From Rhodoferax sp. (GTDB lineage Bacteria > Pseudomonadota > Gammaproteobacteria > Burkholderiales > Burkholderiaceae_C): 33,049 nucleotides of DNA. Both the position numbers and the translations under genes were made by a program. The notes under the pieces were generated by a model. It searched no databases, was not told the DNA's origin, and was given only the letters and a program-made list of their open reading frames with translations. Below are positions 1 through 8,983 of this stretch, piece by piece (within the stretch, counting starts at the first letter, position 1; each line of letters opens with the position of its first letter). The DNA lies in assembly GCA_028292305.1 (NCBI GenBank), contig JAQGMQ010000588.1, positions 1 through 33,049 on the forward strand, given 5' to 3'.

Positions 1-41
1 CCTCATCCAAAAATATTGGCCTCACCCATGAACACTCGGAG

Positions 42-281
42 TTAGGACTTGCGGGTCCAGTCCCGGCGCAATTCGTCAGCAACGCCGGCATCGCTAGCAG
101 CAGCGACACCGCTATCCACGTCCTGCCTGGCTTGCGCATTGGCCACCATTTTCTTGAGATCAGCGTTTTCGACTTCCTGCGCGCCGGTTCGCTTGGCGCT
201 GTAGTAGGCGATGCCCAGCCCAGCGATCACCACTGCGGCTATGGCGGTCCACAGCGCCGGCCCGGCTAGGAGTGCCGTCAT
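42..281 (-). CDS. Small TM + helix protein, spanin-like (Rz-type) candidate
   Basis: 79 aa from ATG 281; TM 'LWTAIAAVVIAGLGIAYYSA' then helix and 'VADELRRDW' end; after endolysin. Confidence 0.6.
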   Translation of the reverse strand: MTALLAGPALWTAIAAVVIAGLGIAYYSAKRTGAQEVENADLKKMVANAQARQDVDSGVAAASDAGVADELRRDWTRKS

Positions 282-1060
282 ACCGCGCCCTGCCCGCTGC
301 GAAGCCGTGCAAACGTCGTGAGGGCGGCAGCAACGGCGCCAGCAGCCGTGACGGCCTGGGTGACGTATTGGCCCCAATGCCAGATCAGGAGCGGGGACAA
401 TTGAGTGGCAACCGTGGTGCAGGCCATGCTGAACGCGCCGAGTGCGGTCACAACGGACGCCAAGCCCGTGCGGCTGGACAGCAGTTTAACGTTGACGGGC
501 GAGGCTTTGGCTGTGGGTTCGTTGGCGATCGGCGTTGGCACCGCGCCCATGATCATGTCTTCCGCGTGCTGGCGGACAGTCGCGATGCGCGTGGTCCAGC
601 CTTTGCCGAAACTGGAGAAGTTGGTCAGGGATTCGACGTAAGCCTGGCGCGCATCGCAGTAGCCATTCACCAATCTGCTCACATCCTGTGTGGCGATGGC
701 GGCGAGGGTCTTCACGCCCAGGATGCCATCAGGCGTTGCGTCAACCAGCTTTTGCAACACCTTCGCCGCGGTTGCCGGCCCGCTGTTCACCGCGAAGTCC
801 AGCACCGCATAATCCAGGCCGCTGGGCAGGTCGTTGAACCGAATGGGGTTGGCGTATTCGCTGGCGATGATGGTCTGCGCCTCGGTCAGCGTGAGGGCCT
901 TCACGTCGGCCTCCGTCTGCGAGGCTTTGCGCCAAGCGGTCAGCGTTGCCAGCGTGATTCCATACTTCGTTGGCCCGCCTGGGTCGTTAGCATCGTTCGA
1001 GTAGCCGCCTTCCGAGCCGAAGATCAGGATCAGGGCGGGTTGTAGGTTGGCGGCTGTCAT
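278..1060 (-). CDS. GH108 (DUF847-like) endolysin with hydrophobic C-terminal tail
   Basis: 260 aa; 'ALILIFGSEGGYSNDANDPGGPTKYGITLATLTAWR' (EGGY..d..DPGG.T.yGIT motif); C-term contains 'SVVTALGAFSMACTTVATQLSPLLIW' and 'VTQAVTAAGAVAAALTTFA'. Confidence 0.9.
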   Translation of the reverse strand: MTAANLQPALILIFGSEGGYSNDANDPGGPTKYGITLATLTAWRKASQTEADVKALTLTEAQTIIASEYANPIRFNDLPSGLDYAVLDFAVNSGPATAAKVLQKLVDATPDGILGVKTLAAIATQDVSRLVNGYCDARQAYVESLTNFSSFGKGWTTRIATVRQHAEDMIMGAVPTPIANEPTAKASPVNVKLLSSRTGLASVVTALGAFSMACTTVATQLSPLLIWHWGQYVTQAVTAAGAVAAALTTFARLRSGQGAV

Positions 1061-1067
1061 ATGACGC

Positions 1068-1553
1068 TCACTCGGGCTTGGGTTTGGGATAAGGCGCCTC
1101 AAACGCCGGCAAAATCAGCGGCGTCCAGCCTTTGTGTTCCGCGGCTACTTCGGGCGGCGCGTATTTCATCAGGGCGGACGCGACGGCTTGCGCATTGCGG
1201 GCAATGCCAGCAGCTTCGTGCGCCTCGTTGAACCAGTACCGCCCGATCGACCAGCCGCGATCGCGATCTTCCTCAACCCGGTCGCGCTCGCTCTCAACGT
1301 CGGTGATCCGCTGCCGCAATCGTGCCAACTCGGCATCTTGCCGGTCAAACATCGCTGCCTGCTGCGCAGTTAGAGCGGCACGCTGCGCCTCGATTGCGCG
1401 GACCTCGCGTTCCTCGCGAGAAAGATTGCCTTCGTTACGTTTATCTTTTCGGTCCGCGTTCCACCGGAAGACAACCCAAGCGGCACTGCATGCCGGGACT
1501 ACAAGCGTGGTGTACAAGATCCACCACGGGCCGCCACTACCCGCATCGGTCAT
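1068..1553 (-). CDS. TM + coiled-coil protein, inner-membrane spanin-like candidate
   Basis: 161 aa; N-terminal TM 'WWILYTTLVVPACSAAWVVF' then charged coiled coil 'LARLRQRITDVESERDRVEEDRDRG'; adjacent to endolysin. Confidence 0.6.
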   Translation of the reverse strand: MTDAGSGGPWWILYTTLVVPACSAAWVVFRWNADRKDKRNEGNLSREEREVRAIEAQRAALTAQQAAMFDRQDAELARLRQRITDVESERDRVEEDRDRGWSIGRYWFNEAHEAAGIARNAQAVASALMKYAPPEVAAEHKGWTPLILPAFEAPYPKPKPE

Positions 1554-1568
1554 AATAAGTGATCGGCC

Positions 1569-1982
1569 TTATTGGTAACGCAGCAGGCGTAAGATCGAGA
1601 CGACGTTCATAAGCGCCCAGCCGCACGTCGGAACGATGACCGGCGTAAGGCCAACGGCTGAAAAGATGCCAAGGGCGATGATGGCCCACAGCCACGACAT
1701 ACACAGGGCCATGCCCCAGCGACACCATCTGCGGTCGAACAGCGCCACGGTGAATTGCAGCAACCCGAGGCTCATGCAGATGCCACACCAGAACTGGTCG
1801 TCGCCTATTTGGAGTAGGAGCGACATTGACGGCCACCGTGCCAAATCGCCGGGGGAAATCCAGGCGACCAGCCCCCAAGCAAAAGCGGTGATTGCACCGA
1901 CGATTTCGCCCCACCACGGCGTGCGGATGAACAGCAACCGCATGTATAGGAACGCCGATAAGACGGGGCGGTTGCTGACCAT
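1569..1982 (-). CDS. Membrane protein, about four TM segments, unknown (holin candidate)
   Basis: 137 aa from ATG 1982 (TGATG overlap with previous gene); strongly hydrophobic throughout. Confidence 0.62.
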   Translation of the reverse strand: MVSNRPVLSAFLYMRLLFIRTPWWGEIVGAITAFAWGLVAWISPGDLARWPSMSLLLQIGDDQFWCGICMSLGLLQFTVALFDRRWCRWGMALCMSWLWAIIALGIFSAVGLTPVIVPTCGWALMNVVSILRLLRYQ

Positions 1983-2365
1983 CAAATACCTTCAATCGTT
2001 CTTCGGGCGCACAAATAATATCCGAGAGCCGCGATGCACCCATAAGTGCCCGTTCCAGTCGATACCGTGTTGGCTCGGAACAAACAGATAGCAAAAACGC
2101 CATGGGCCGTGGCTAAGATTAGAACGCTAACAAGCCGCAGCACTTTGCTGCGCGTTACCATTCCTGCGCCGCCAAGAATGCCGACAAAGAAGAAAGCCAT
2201 TGCCCAATGGTCTTCCGTCGCAAGTTCCTGCATGACCGCAAACGACGAGCTTGTATCAAATGTGCTGGCCGGCTGGATCAGCACAAAGCCAAGCCACAGC
2301 ATGATAACCGTCAGTGCGCCATGGATCGCATCGCGTGCATCTGGTGGCCTGTTTGATAGCGGCAC
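1982..2365 (-). CDS. Membrane protein, about three TM segments, unknown (holin candidate)
   Basis: 127 aa from GTG 2365; 'ALTVIMLWLGFVLIQPA', 'WAMAFFFVGILGGAGMV', 'VSVLILATAHGVFAICLF'. Start uncertain. Confidence 0.58.
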   Translation of the reverse strand: MPLSNRPPDARDAIHGALTVIMLWLGFVLIQPASTFDTSSSFAVMQELATEDHWAMAFFFVGILGGAGMVTRSKVLRLVSVLILATAHGVFAICLFRANTVSTGTGTYGCIAALGYYLCARRTIEGI

Positions 2366-2369
2366 CGGG

Positions 2370-2585
2370 TTAGCCCGACGTGGCCTTATCCAACTGGAAG
2401 GGGCAAGCGATCGTGAATGCGTCTCCATAGAGAACAACCATGTTGTCGGTGAATTGGATCGTCGTAATCGAAGGCCCGACAAACTCGACCCTGGCACCGC
2501 GGGGAAACGTGAATTTCGACGCATCGTTGGCCAGCGCAATCGAGGCTGGTGAGACGATCATCTTGGTGATGGCTGGATTGGCCAT
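2370..2585 (-). CDS. Small hypothetical phage protein
   Basis: 71 aa from ATG 2585, MANPAITKMIVSPASIALANDASKFTFPRGARVEFVG; longer tracked start rejected. Confidence 0.62.
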   Translation of the reverse strand: MANPAITKMIVSPASIALANDASKFTFPRGARVEFVGPSITTIQFTDNMVVLYGDAFTIACPFQLDKATSG

Positions 2586-2637
2586 GTCGCCTCCTGTTGG
2601 CCCGGCGAGCGAACCCGCCGGGCCAGACCGCAGTGTG

Positions 2638-3159
2638 TTAGGCGGTCGGCGTGGCCGGTTCGTCAGGCACCGGGGTGAGTTCGACCGGATCAGGTGCAGC
2701 AACCGGGGCTGGATCGGTTGCGACCGGAACCGGGGTGGCCGGCGCCGGATCGGAAGCTGCCGGGGTGTTGGCAGTGGTGGCCGAGGCCAGCGCGGCGGTG
2801 TTCGCCTTGACCGCGCTGTCGAGGTCGGTCAGGGCCTGAAGTTGCTCGGCAGTGGCGCCAGCAGCCTGCGCGTCAGCCAGCGCCTTGGTAAGCTGGTCGG
2901 ACATGCCGGCAATGAACGTCTGCACGCTCGAAACCACAGTGGTCTGAGCGGCAATGTCAGCCTTCAGTGAATCAATCTGTGCGGAGATGTCGATAGCCAT
3001 TTCTTCGATCCTTGCAAGGATGGGTGACAGATCCAGCGTTTCGGCTGGTAGTGCCGGCGGATAGTCGTCCGGCTGTGCGCAGCGACCTGTAAACAGAGCG
3101 CCGACCAGGGTGCGAAGGGCATGCAGCATCTCGCCCTCCGAATGTGGTGAATGGGGCAT
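2638..3159 (-). CDS. Coiled-coil protein with Pro/Ala-rich C-terminal tail, unknown function
   Basis: 173 aa; ATG at 3159 preceded by GGAGAG; 'PAASDPAPATPVPVATDPAPVAAPDPVELTPVPDEPATPTA'. Confidence 0.7.
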   Translation of the reverse strand: MPHSPHSEGEMLHALRTLVGALFTGRCAQPDDYPPALPAETLDLSPILARIEEMAIDISAQIDSLKADIAAQTTVVSSVQTFIAGMSDQLTKALADAQAAGATAEQLQALTDLDSAVKANTAALASATTANTPAASDPAPATPVPVATDPAPVAAPDPVELTPVPDEPATPTA

Positions 3160-3194
3160 CTAACTCTCCGTGGAAGGGGGTCAGAAAGACCCGC

Positions 3195-3482
3195 CTATTT
3201 GCTCCAGCGCCAGAACTCGGTTCCGATGTGCGTGGTCGCGTCCAGCGACATGGTGCAATGATCTTCGGTGCTGCCGAACCGATTGCCGATCCATGTCAGC
3301 GCCGAGCAGACCCACCGACCAATGCGCGCTGGCCCAGGCCCGCCATACTCACGCAGTCGGGCAAATCGCTGGCTAAGGGTTTCGGGCGGGCGACCCAGCA
3401 GAAGTGCGTTCGCAACCACGTCCACAATAATCAGGCCGTTGAGGACGATGGCCGTGACCACACGGCACGGAACGCAGGCCAT
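3195..3482 (-). CDS. Small phage membrane protein, unknown function
   Basis: 95 aa, one hydrophobic segment 'VVTAIVLNGLIIVDVVANALLLG', then 'GRPPETLSQRFARLREYG'; resembles a small conserved phage hypothetical family. Confidence 0.68.
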   Translation of the reverse strand: MACVPCRVVTAIVLNGLIIVDVVANALLLGRPPETLSQRFARLREYGGPGPARIGRWVCSALTWIGNRFGSTEDHCTMSLDATTHIGTEFWRWSK

Positions 3483-3485
3483 TGC

Positions 3486-4790
3486 TCACTTCGCCCCGGA
3501 GACGAAGGCCGGCGATGCGGGAGCGGCAGACACCGCGGTTCCAGACAGCGGCAACCCGGTCAGCGCCACGCCCTTGTCGTTGAAGATCCCGCCGCCAGCC
3601 GCCCACGTCACAGTCAGGCCAGATGCGTTGAAGGTGCCTGCATTGGCGAAGTTGCTGCCGCGGCCGATCCAGATGGAAGAACCCGACCAAGTGGTGTTGC
3701 CGGGGCCTTTTGACACGGATTCTGTGCCATTGCCGAACACGTTCTGGCTGATGGTCGAGCCGACATAGACGCCGCCCGTGATGGTCAGCACGCAGCCGTC
3801 TGCACACTCGACCCAGCGGCCTTCGTTGCTCTTGTTGTAGCCACCGATGACCGTGACCTTGCCAGAGCGGGTCTTGAAGTTGTTGCCGTGGTTGGATCCG
3901 TAGGTGTTGCAATTCTGGATCAGCACCGACTTCGCATCACTCAGATACGTGTCGTGCGAGCCGCCATCTGTCGAGTTGCCCACGAAATCGGACTGGTCGA
4001 TGATGATGTCGGCATTCGGCGCGTTGCTGAAAATGCCGTTCTGGTTGTTCCGGATCATCAGCTTGCGCAGCGTGACCGTGCCGCTGGCACCGTCCACATA
4101 GACGCCGGCCTGGCCGTCATGGTCGTTGACGGCCTTGGTGCCGCCGTCCTCAACATCAAGGTCATGCAGCGTGCCGGCGCTGGATAGATGCACGACGCCC
4201 TTGCCCCATGCCAGCCGCGTCTTGCAGGGACCGCCAGAACCCTGGTTGTTGTCGGACACGGTGCAGCCACCGGAACCTGACAGCTTCACGGTCGCCGCAC
4301 TAACGCCGCCGATGTCCCAACCATCCAAACCCGCAGGCACGTCGAACACTTGGGCGTATGTGCCGGCCGTTAGTGTCAATTTGAACCCCGGCGAGGCGCA
4401 GGCGAAGGACATGGCAATGTTGTCTTTCGGCGTCAGCGATAGCGTGGACCACTTGCCAACCTTACCGGCGCAGGGATCGGCCAACGCAACTGCCGCAGGA
4501 GATACAGCGCCGCCGGCCAGCAACGCTGCCACCTGCGCTTCGAGTGCGGTGATGCGGGCTGTGATAGGCGCGAGGTCGGCGGCAGCACCGTCTTTGCCGT
4601 TGGCGCCTGCGGGACCGGCAGGGCCAGCGACACCAGCAGGGATCGTCACAACCTGCGGGGCGACGGTGAACTTCTGCGCAGGTAGAGAGAAGTTCTGCGC
4701 CGGCAGTGTGATGGTCTGGCCTGGAACAGTGACGGTGGCGGCGGATACTGGGGCGGACAGCAAAAGCAAGCCCAGCAGAAGGCGGTTCAT
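3486..4790 (-). CDS. Secreted right-handed beta-helix protein with collagen-like segment and signal peptide
   Basis: MNRLLLGLLLLSAPVSAATVTVPG signal peptide; GVAGPAGPAGANGKDGAA; beta-helix rungs 'GTVTLRKLMIRNNQNGIFSNAPNADIIIDQSDFVGNST...KSVLIQNCNTYGSN'. ATG at 4790 has AGGA upstream (ORF open to GTG 4814). Confidence 0.78.
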   Translation of the reverse strand: MNRLLLGLLLLSAPVSAATVTVPGQTITLPAQNFSLPAQKFTVAPQVVTIPAGVAGPAGPAGANGKDGAAADLAPITARITALEAQVAALLAGGAVSPAAVALADPCAGKVGKWSTLSLTPKDNIAMSFACASPGFKLTLTAGTYAQVFDVPAGLDGWDIGGVSAATVKLSGSGGCTVSDNNQGSGGPCKTRLAWGKGVVHLSSAGTLHDLDVEDGGTKAVNDHDGQAGVYVDGASGTVTLRKLMIRNNQNGIFSNAPNADIIIDQSDFVGNSTDGGSHDTYLSDAKSVLIQNCNTYGSNHGNNFKTRSGKVTVIGGYNKSNEGRWVECADGCVLTITGGVYVGSTISQNVFGNGTESVSKGPGNTTWSGSSIWIGRGSNFANAGTFNASGLTVTWAAGGGIFNDKGVALTGLPLSGTAVSAAPASPAFVSGAK

Positions 4791-4810
4791 GGGCGAATTC
4801 CTGTGAAATG

Positions 4811-7800
4811 TCACTGCGGGCCAATGACGCCGTAGTCGATCGGCGTGAACCCGGTTGCCGCAGCCGCAGCCGTGCCGCCATCGGAGAAGTTGTAATTCTT
4901 CGTGGATGCGCTGACGAAGTTCGGATTGGCGACGTGCGGGCTGCTGTCAACGATGCTTCCCGCGTTGGGCAACGTGCCCGTCGTCTGGAAGTAGAGGTTG
5001 CCGCTGGTGGCTGGGTTCGTGACGGTCTGGCCGGCTGTGATGAAGTAGGCCCATAGGGTCGAGTTCGGGAACGTTGAGCGTCCGTTGTAGACGACGTTGC
5101 CTTGGAAGGTGTTTCCCGCCATGCCCAGGTTCGTCAGACCTTGGGAAACGACATCCTGATACAGCGCCATGTAGGCACGCGAGCCGGTCACGTCGATCAG
5201 GTTGTGTTCCACCACAAGATGGTCGCCACCGTGATATTGAAGCGGGATCGCGCTGTCGCCGGTCAAGATGTTGCGGCGCAGGATATAGGCCGATGCTTGG
5301 TCATCGAAATACACCTGCCGCGTGTCGCCTGACCCGGCATCTTCCAGCCAATTTTCTTCAATGATCGTTGGGTTAGCCGTGTCGCCATTGTGCCCGCGGT
5401 CGAGGAAGTAAATCATGCCGGTATCGTTGAAGCCCAAGTTGTTAGCACGACGGCAAATGTTGCGCCGGATCGTCATGGTCTTCAGGTATTCGACGTTGCT
5501 GCCGCCAACGAACGTGATGGATGGCCCAACGGTATCTTCAATAAGGTTGTTCGCGATCAGGTTGTGGTCGGTGCAGAACGAACCACGAATGCCACCTGTG
5601 GCACCTGCACCGCCCGATGTGTCACCCGTCACATAGCGGATGTGGTTGTTGGTGATGGTAAACCCGCTGATGGACGCGTTCTGGTATCCGTTCAACTGAA
5701 TTCCCGCTGTCACGGGATGCAAGATCGTCAAGCCGTTGATGGTGATGTTGGTGCAACCAGCGTCGAAATAGAGCGCGTTGGCGACGGTCCCGCCGAAGTC
5801 GAGGATCGGCACCTCGCCAGGATAGCGGGTTAGTTTAATGCCGTTGTCGCGCCACGGCACGAACTGGGCGTTGGTGGTGCGGGTCGGGTAGGTGCCGCCA
5901 CGGAAGCAAATCGTCTTGCGCGCACTGTCGCCGCCCACCGTATCCCGCGCCTTTTCAATGGTCAGGAACGGTGCCTCTTTCGTGCCGGCGGCGCTGTCGC
6001 TCCCGTTCGGCGCCACGAAGTAGGCATTGGCGTTCGTCGGCGCTGTCTCGCTGGCGCCGTTCGTGTTGCTGCTGTTGAGGGTAAAGGCGGTAGCCGTACC
6101 ACCGCTGCTGCCGGTCCCTATGGATTGCGTGAACGACTGGTACGACGAAACGACACGCCCAGCGGCGCCATCTTGGAAGCTGTAGAAACAGATGCCGTTG
6201 CCGCCTGCCAAGTTCTGAATAACGCTGTCGGTCAGAACGAAACTGGACGTGCCCACAAGCGTGCCCGCTGCGAAAGCCGGTGTGGCAGAATCCGTGGCAG
6301 TCCAAAGGCTGGTGGTGACTGTGGTGTGCGTCGCATCCGTCTGCACCGTATCCACCCGGAAGTCGTACCATTGGCCCGACGTGAACGACAGGTCGGAGCC
6401 TTGGCTGGTGCCGAACGCACCCGCTGACCACACCGTCGTCTTCAAAGGCGACGTGATAATCATCGTTGGGTTGTTATCGGCCCCGCTATAGCGCGAGATG
6501 ATGAACGGAATGACGTTGTCGAACATCACTGTGCGAATCTGCACGCGTGACGTGACGACCTGTTCGCCGGCTGCCTTGCGGACGATCTGACGTGTGACCC
6601 AGGCGTTCTCGCCAGCTACGCCGCCGACTTGCAGGAAGTTCTGTGCGGTCTGAGTCCATCTGCTGTTGGGATCTGTCCAACCTTGCCCGACGCTGCCCGG
6701 TGTATTGAGGGCGCCGCCTGTTCCGCTGTAAGTGGCAAGGGCGTTCCAGCCAGTGTTTGTTGGCGTTCCGCCGCCACCTCCCGTGGGTGTCCCGGTGCCG
6801 CCCGCGCTGCCGTCCTGCACCAGCAGGCCGTTTGCCGGCGGGTCATTCTCAGTGCCCGGTGTCGGGTCGCCTAGTCGCAGCAAATCGACGTTATTGATTT
6901 CGCCGCGCCATGCGCTGACTTCTTTGACGAGGAACGTCCAGCCGTCCGGTTCCAAAGCGGTTGGGTCAGGCGTGCCACCCTGCACGCCGCCATAGATGCC
7001 GTCGTTGTCCTGCGGGACCGTGCCATGTTCGATGTCGTACTGGTAGACGTTTACGGCTTGGTTGCCGAGGATGAGGTGCATACCCTGCTTGCGGGTGACG
7101 CCTGTTACCGGATCCACAATGTCTGGGGCTTGGTCGTATTCCATGTACGCCGTTTGGAAGACTTTCGCGCCAAGGCCCGGCACGATCTCCAGGAAGTCGA
7201 TCAGATTCGAGCCGTCGCCGCGCCAGTTGCAATAAATCGTGCGGTCCTGCGTCGTCGCGTCAACCGGTGACACGTTATAGAAATGATCGTGGGGATCGCG
7301 TGAGAACCCGTTTGAGCGGCTGTCGAAAGGCCGATCGGGCCGGCGTCCGGTCCAGACCACGCCGTATTGGCCTTGGCCGCTGTCCGAAGCGATCACCTGC
7401 GTTGCCAAGTGCTTGCCGTGCGGCACCTGATAATCGACCAAGCTGTACTGGTCGTTTACGTCGATCTCGAACTCGTGCCCGTAGGTGGGGAATTCGAACA
7501 GCGACCGGCCATTCGGCTGGGCGTATGGGTCGGTCGTTCCGAATTGCAACGGAGTACGCTGTTCGCCGGAATAGTACCAGATGGGTTGCCAGCCATGCAC
7601 GCCCTTGCCAATCCGGTAGACCACTTTCAACAGCGTGCCGGGACGGAAAGACTGCGGGAAGCGTGCCACGGCAGCCCAGATATAGCCCGGCGCCACCTTG
7701 GTGCGGTTCTCCGCAGACATGGCACTGAGATGCCAGCCGTTCGGTTTCACCCTATGCAGGTCGTTGAAATGGTCGGGCGGGAAGTGACGGCCGCGCGCCC

Positions 7801-8983
7801 AAAATACCTGACCGCCTGAACTGTGCCCCGTGGATACATCGAGGTCGAACTGATTGTTGGGGTTGCCAGTGATGTAGTGGTAATGCGCGATGTTGCGCGC
7901 CTTGGCCGACGTGTCGATGTTGCCGCCTGCGCCGAACGTGTAGGAAAACATCTGCGTCGCGCCGGCCTTGAGCGTGATCCCACCGCCCGGTGTGGCATCA
8001 GAGCGGGTCAGGCCAACGTCGTCTGTCGGATAGTTCGGCGTTGTCAGCATGCCGACAACGGTCTGGTCAGAAGCCGGCGTTGGAATGTAGCTGGACGGCC
8101 CGACCGTGGCTGCAACGACAGAGATGCCATACCGCGCCGACTTGGCTGCGTTCATGGCGTTCATTTGTGTGACAGACGGCGCACCTGCCGACAGTTCGAA
8201 AACGGCGAAGTCCATCTTGCCGTTGTTGAACCAACAGTAAGCCGTGGGCGCCGTCACAAAGCCGCCCGCGTTGACGTCAACCGGCGAGGTAAAGGTCAGG
8301 ACGCCATTGCGATACAGCCGATAGAAATGGCCATCGCAGACGATGTTGATGATTTCCCAAGTGTTCAGGACGGCCAAGCCATTGGAGGCTTCGGTGTAAT
8401 GCAGGTCTACATTCCCCTGCGAGAAATAGATTACGCTGTCGGTTCGGGACGGAACCGTGAAATAGTTATTGGTTCCGCCACCTGATGCCCCGTATTCGCA
8501 CTTCAATATCTGTCCGTCTGCATCACCATCAGTGCGGGGATTCAAGGCATTGTGCCGGCCTACAATCGTTGCCATCCACGGCGCGTTATTCGGCCCCCAA
8601 TGGGAGATGACCGCATCCGGTGGGATCGGCAGGCCATCCCAGCCGCTGTTATACGAGAGCGTCGGGTGCGACCGGAAATACGGGAAGTTGTTCGGGCCAC
8701 CGTTGGCGATCCAGCGCAGAGCGCCGTACGAACCGATGCTGGCGCGATCGCTGACGATCTTTTGCACCGGCTCGCAGACCACCTGCACGGAGTTGGCCCC
8801 GCCGCTGGGATCCGTGAAAAGCTGAATGCCGGCCACGCCATTCGCCGGCCGATTGCTGGATGTCGGCAGGTTCGCGTCGAACGACATCTGCAAGCCGGGC
8901 GCCTGAGCGCCAGAACTCACCGACAGGTTCGCCGCTGCGACAATCGGCGGGGCCGTGAAGAACCCGATAGGAAAGGGCAGCAT
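4811..8983 (-). CDS. Large tailspike: LamG-like N-terminal module, central beta-jelly-roll-like modules, right-handed parallel beta-helix C-terminus
   Basis: 1390 aa from MLPFPIGFF (ATG 8983, TAATG overlap). C-terminal 'NAYFVAPNGSDSAAGTKEAPFLTIEKARDTVGGDSARKTICFRGGTYP...NITINGLTI...NASISGFTITNNHIRYV...NLIANNLIED' is pectate-lyase-like beta-helix. Confidence 0.82.
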   Translation of the reverse strand: MLPFPIGFFTAPPIVAAANLSVSSGAQAPGLQMSFDANLPTSSNRPANGVAGIQLFTDPSGGANSVQVVCEPVQKIVSDRASIGSYGALRWIANGGPNNFPYFRSHPTLSYNSGWDGLPIPPDAVISHWGPNNAPWMATIVGRHNALNPRTDGDADGQILKCEYGASGGGTNNYFTVPSRTDSVIYFSQGNVDLHYTEASNGLAVLNTWEIINIVCDGHFYRLYRNGVLTFTSPVDVNAGGFVTAPTAYCWFNNGKMDFAVFELSAGAPSVTQMNAMNAAKSARYGISVVAATVGPSSYIPTPASDQTVVGMLTTPNYPTDDVGLTRSDATPGGGITLKAGATQMFSYTFGAGGNIDTSAKARNIAHYHYITGNPNNQFDLDVSTGHSSGGQVFWARGRHFPPDHFNDLHRVKPNGWHLSAMSAENRTKVAPGYIWAAVARFPQSFRPGTLLKVVYRIGKGVHGWQPIWYYSGEQRTPLQFGTTDPYAQPNGRSLFEFPTYGHEFEIDVNDQYSLVDYQVPHGKHLATQVIASDSGQGQYGVVWTGRRPDRPFDSRSNGFSRDPHDHFYNVSPVDATTQDRTIYCNWRGDGSNLIDFLEIVPGLGAKVFQTAYMEYDQAPDIVDPVTGVTRKQGMHLILGNQAVNVYQYDIEHGTVPQDNDGIYGGVQGGTPDPTALEPDGWTFLVKEVSAWRGEINNVDLLRLGDPTPGTENDPPANGLLVQDGSAGGTGTPTGGGGGTPTNTGWNALATYSGTGGALNTPGSVGQGWTDPNSRWTQTAQNFLQVGGVAGENAWVTRQIVRKAAGEQVVTSRVQIRTVMFDNVIPFIISRYSGADNNPTMIITSPLKTTVWSAGAFGTSQGSDLSFTSGQWYDFRVDTVQTDATHTTVTTSLWTATDSATPAFAAGTLVGTSSFVLTDSVIQNLAGGNGICFYSFQDGAAGRVVSSYQSFTQSIGTGSSGGTATAFTLNSSNTNGASETAPTNANAYFVAPNGSDSAAGTKEAPFLTIEKARDTVGGDSARKTICFRGGTYPTRTTNAQFVPWRDNGIKLTRYPGEVPILDFGGTVANALYFDAGCTNITINGLTILHPVTAGIQLNGYQNASISGFTITNNHIRYVTGDTSGGAGATGGIRGSFCTDHNLIANNLIEDTVGPSITFVGGSNVEYLKTMTIRRNICRRANNLGFNDTGMIYFLDRGHNGDTANPTIIEENWLEDAGSGDTRQVYFDDQASAYILRRNILTGDSAIPLQYHGGDHLVVEHNLIDVTGSRAYMALYQDVVSQGLTNLGMAGNTFQGNVVYNGRSTFPNSTLWAYFITAGQTVTNPATSGNLYFQTTGTLPNAGSIVDSSPHVANPNFVSASTKNYNFSDGGTAAAAATGFTPIDYGVIGPQ

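Noticed and set aside
272-1045. 257-aa plus-strand ORF antisense to endolysin
   Set aside because: High-GC antisense ORF; minus strand encodes a clear GH108 enzyme.
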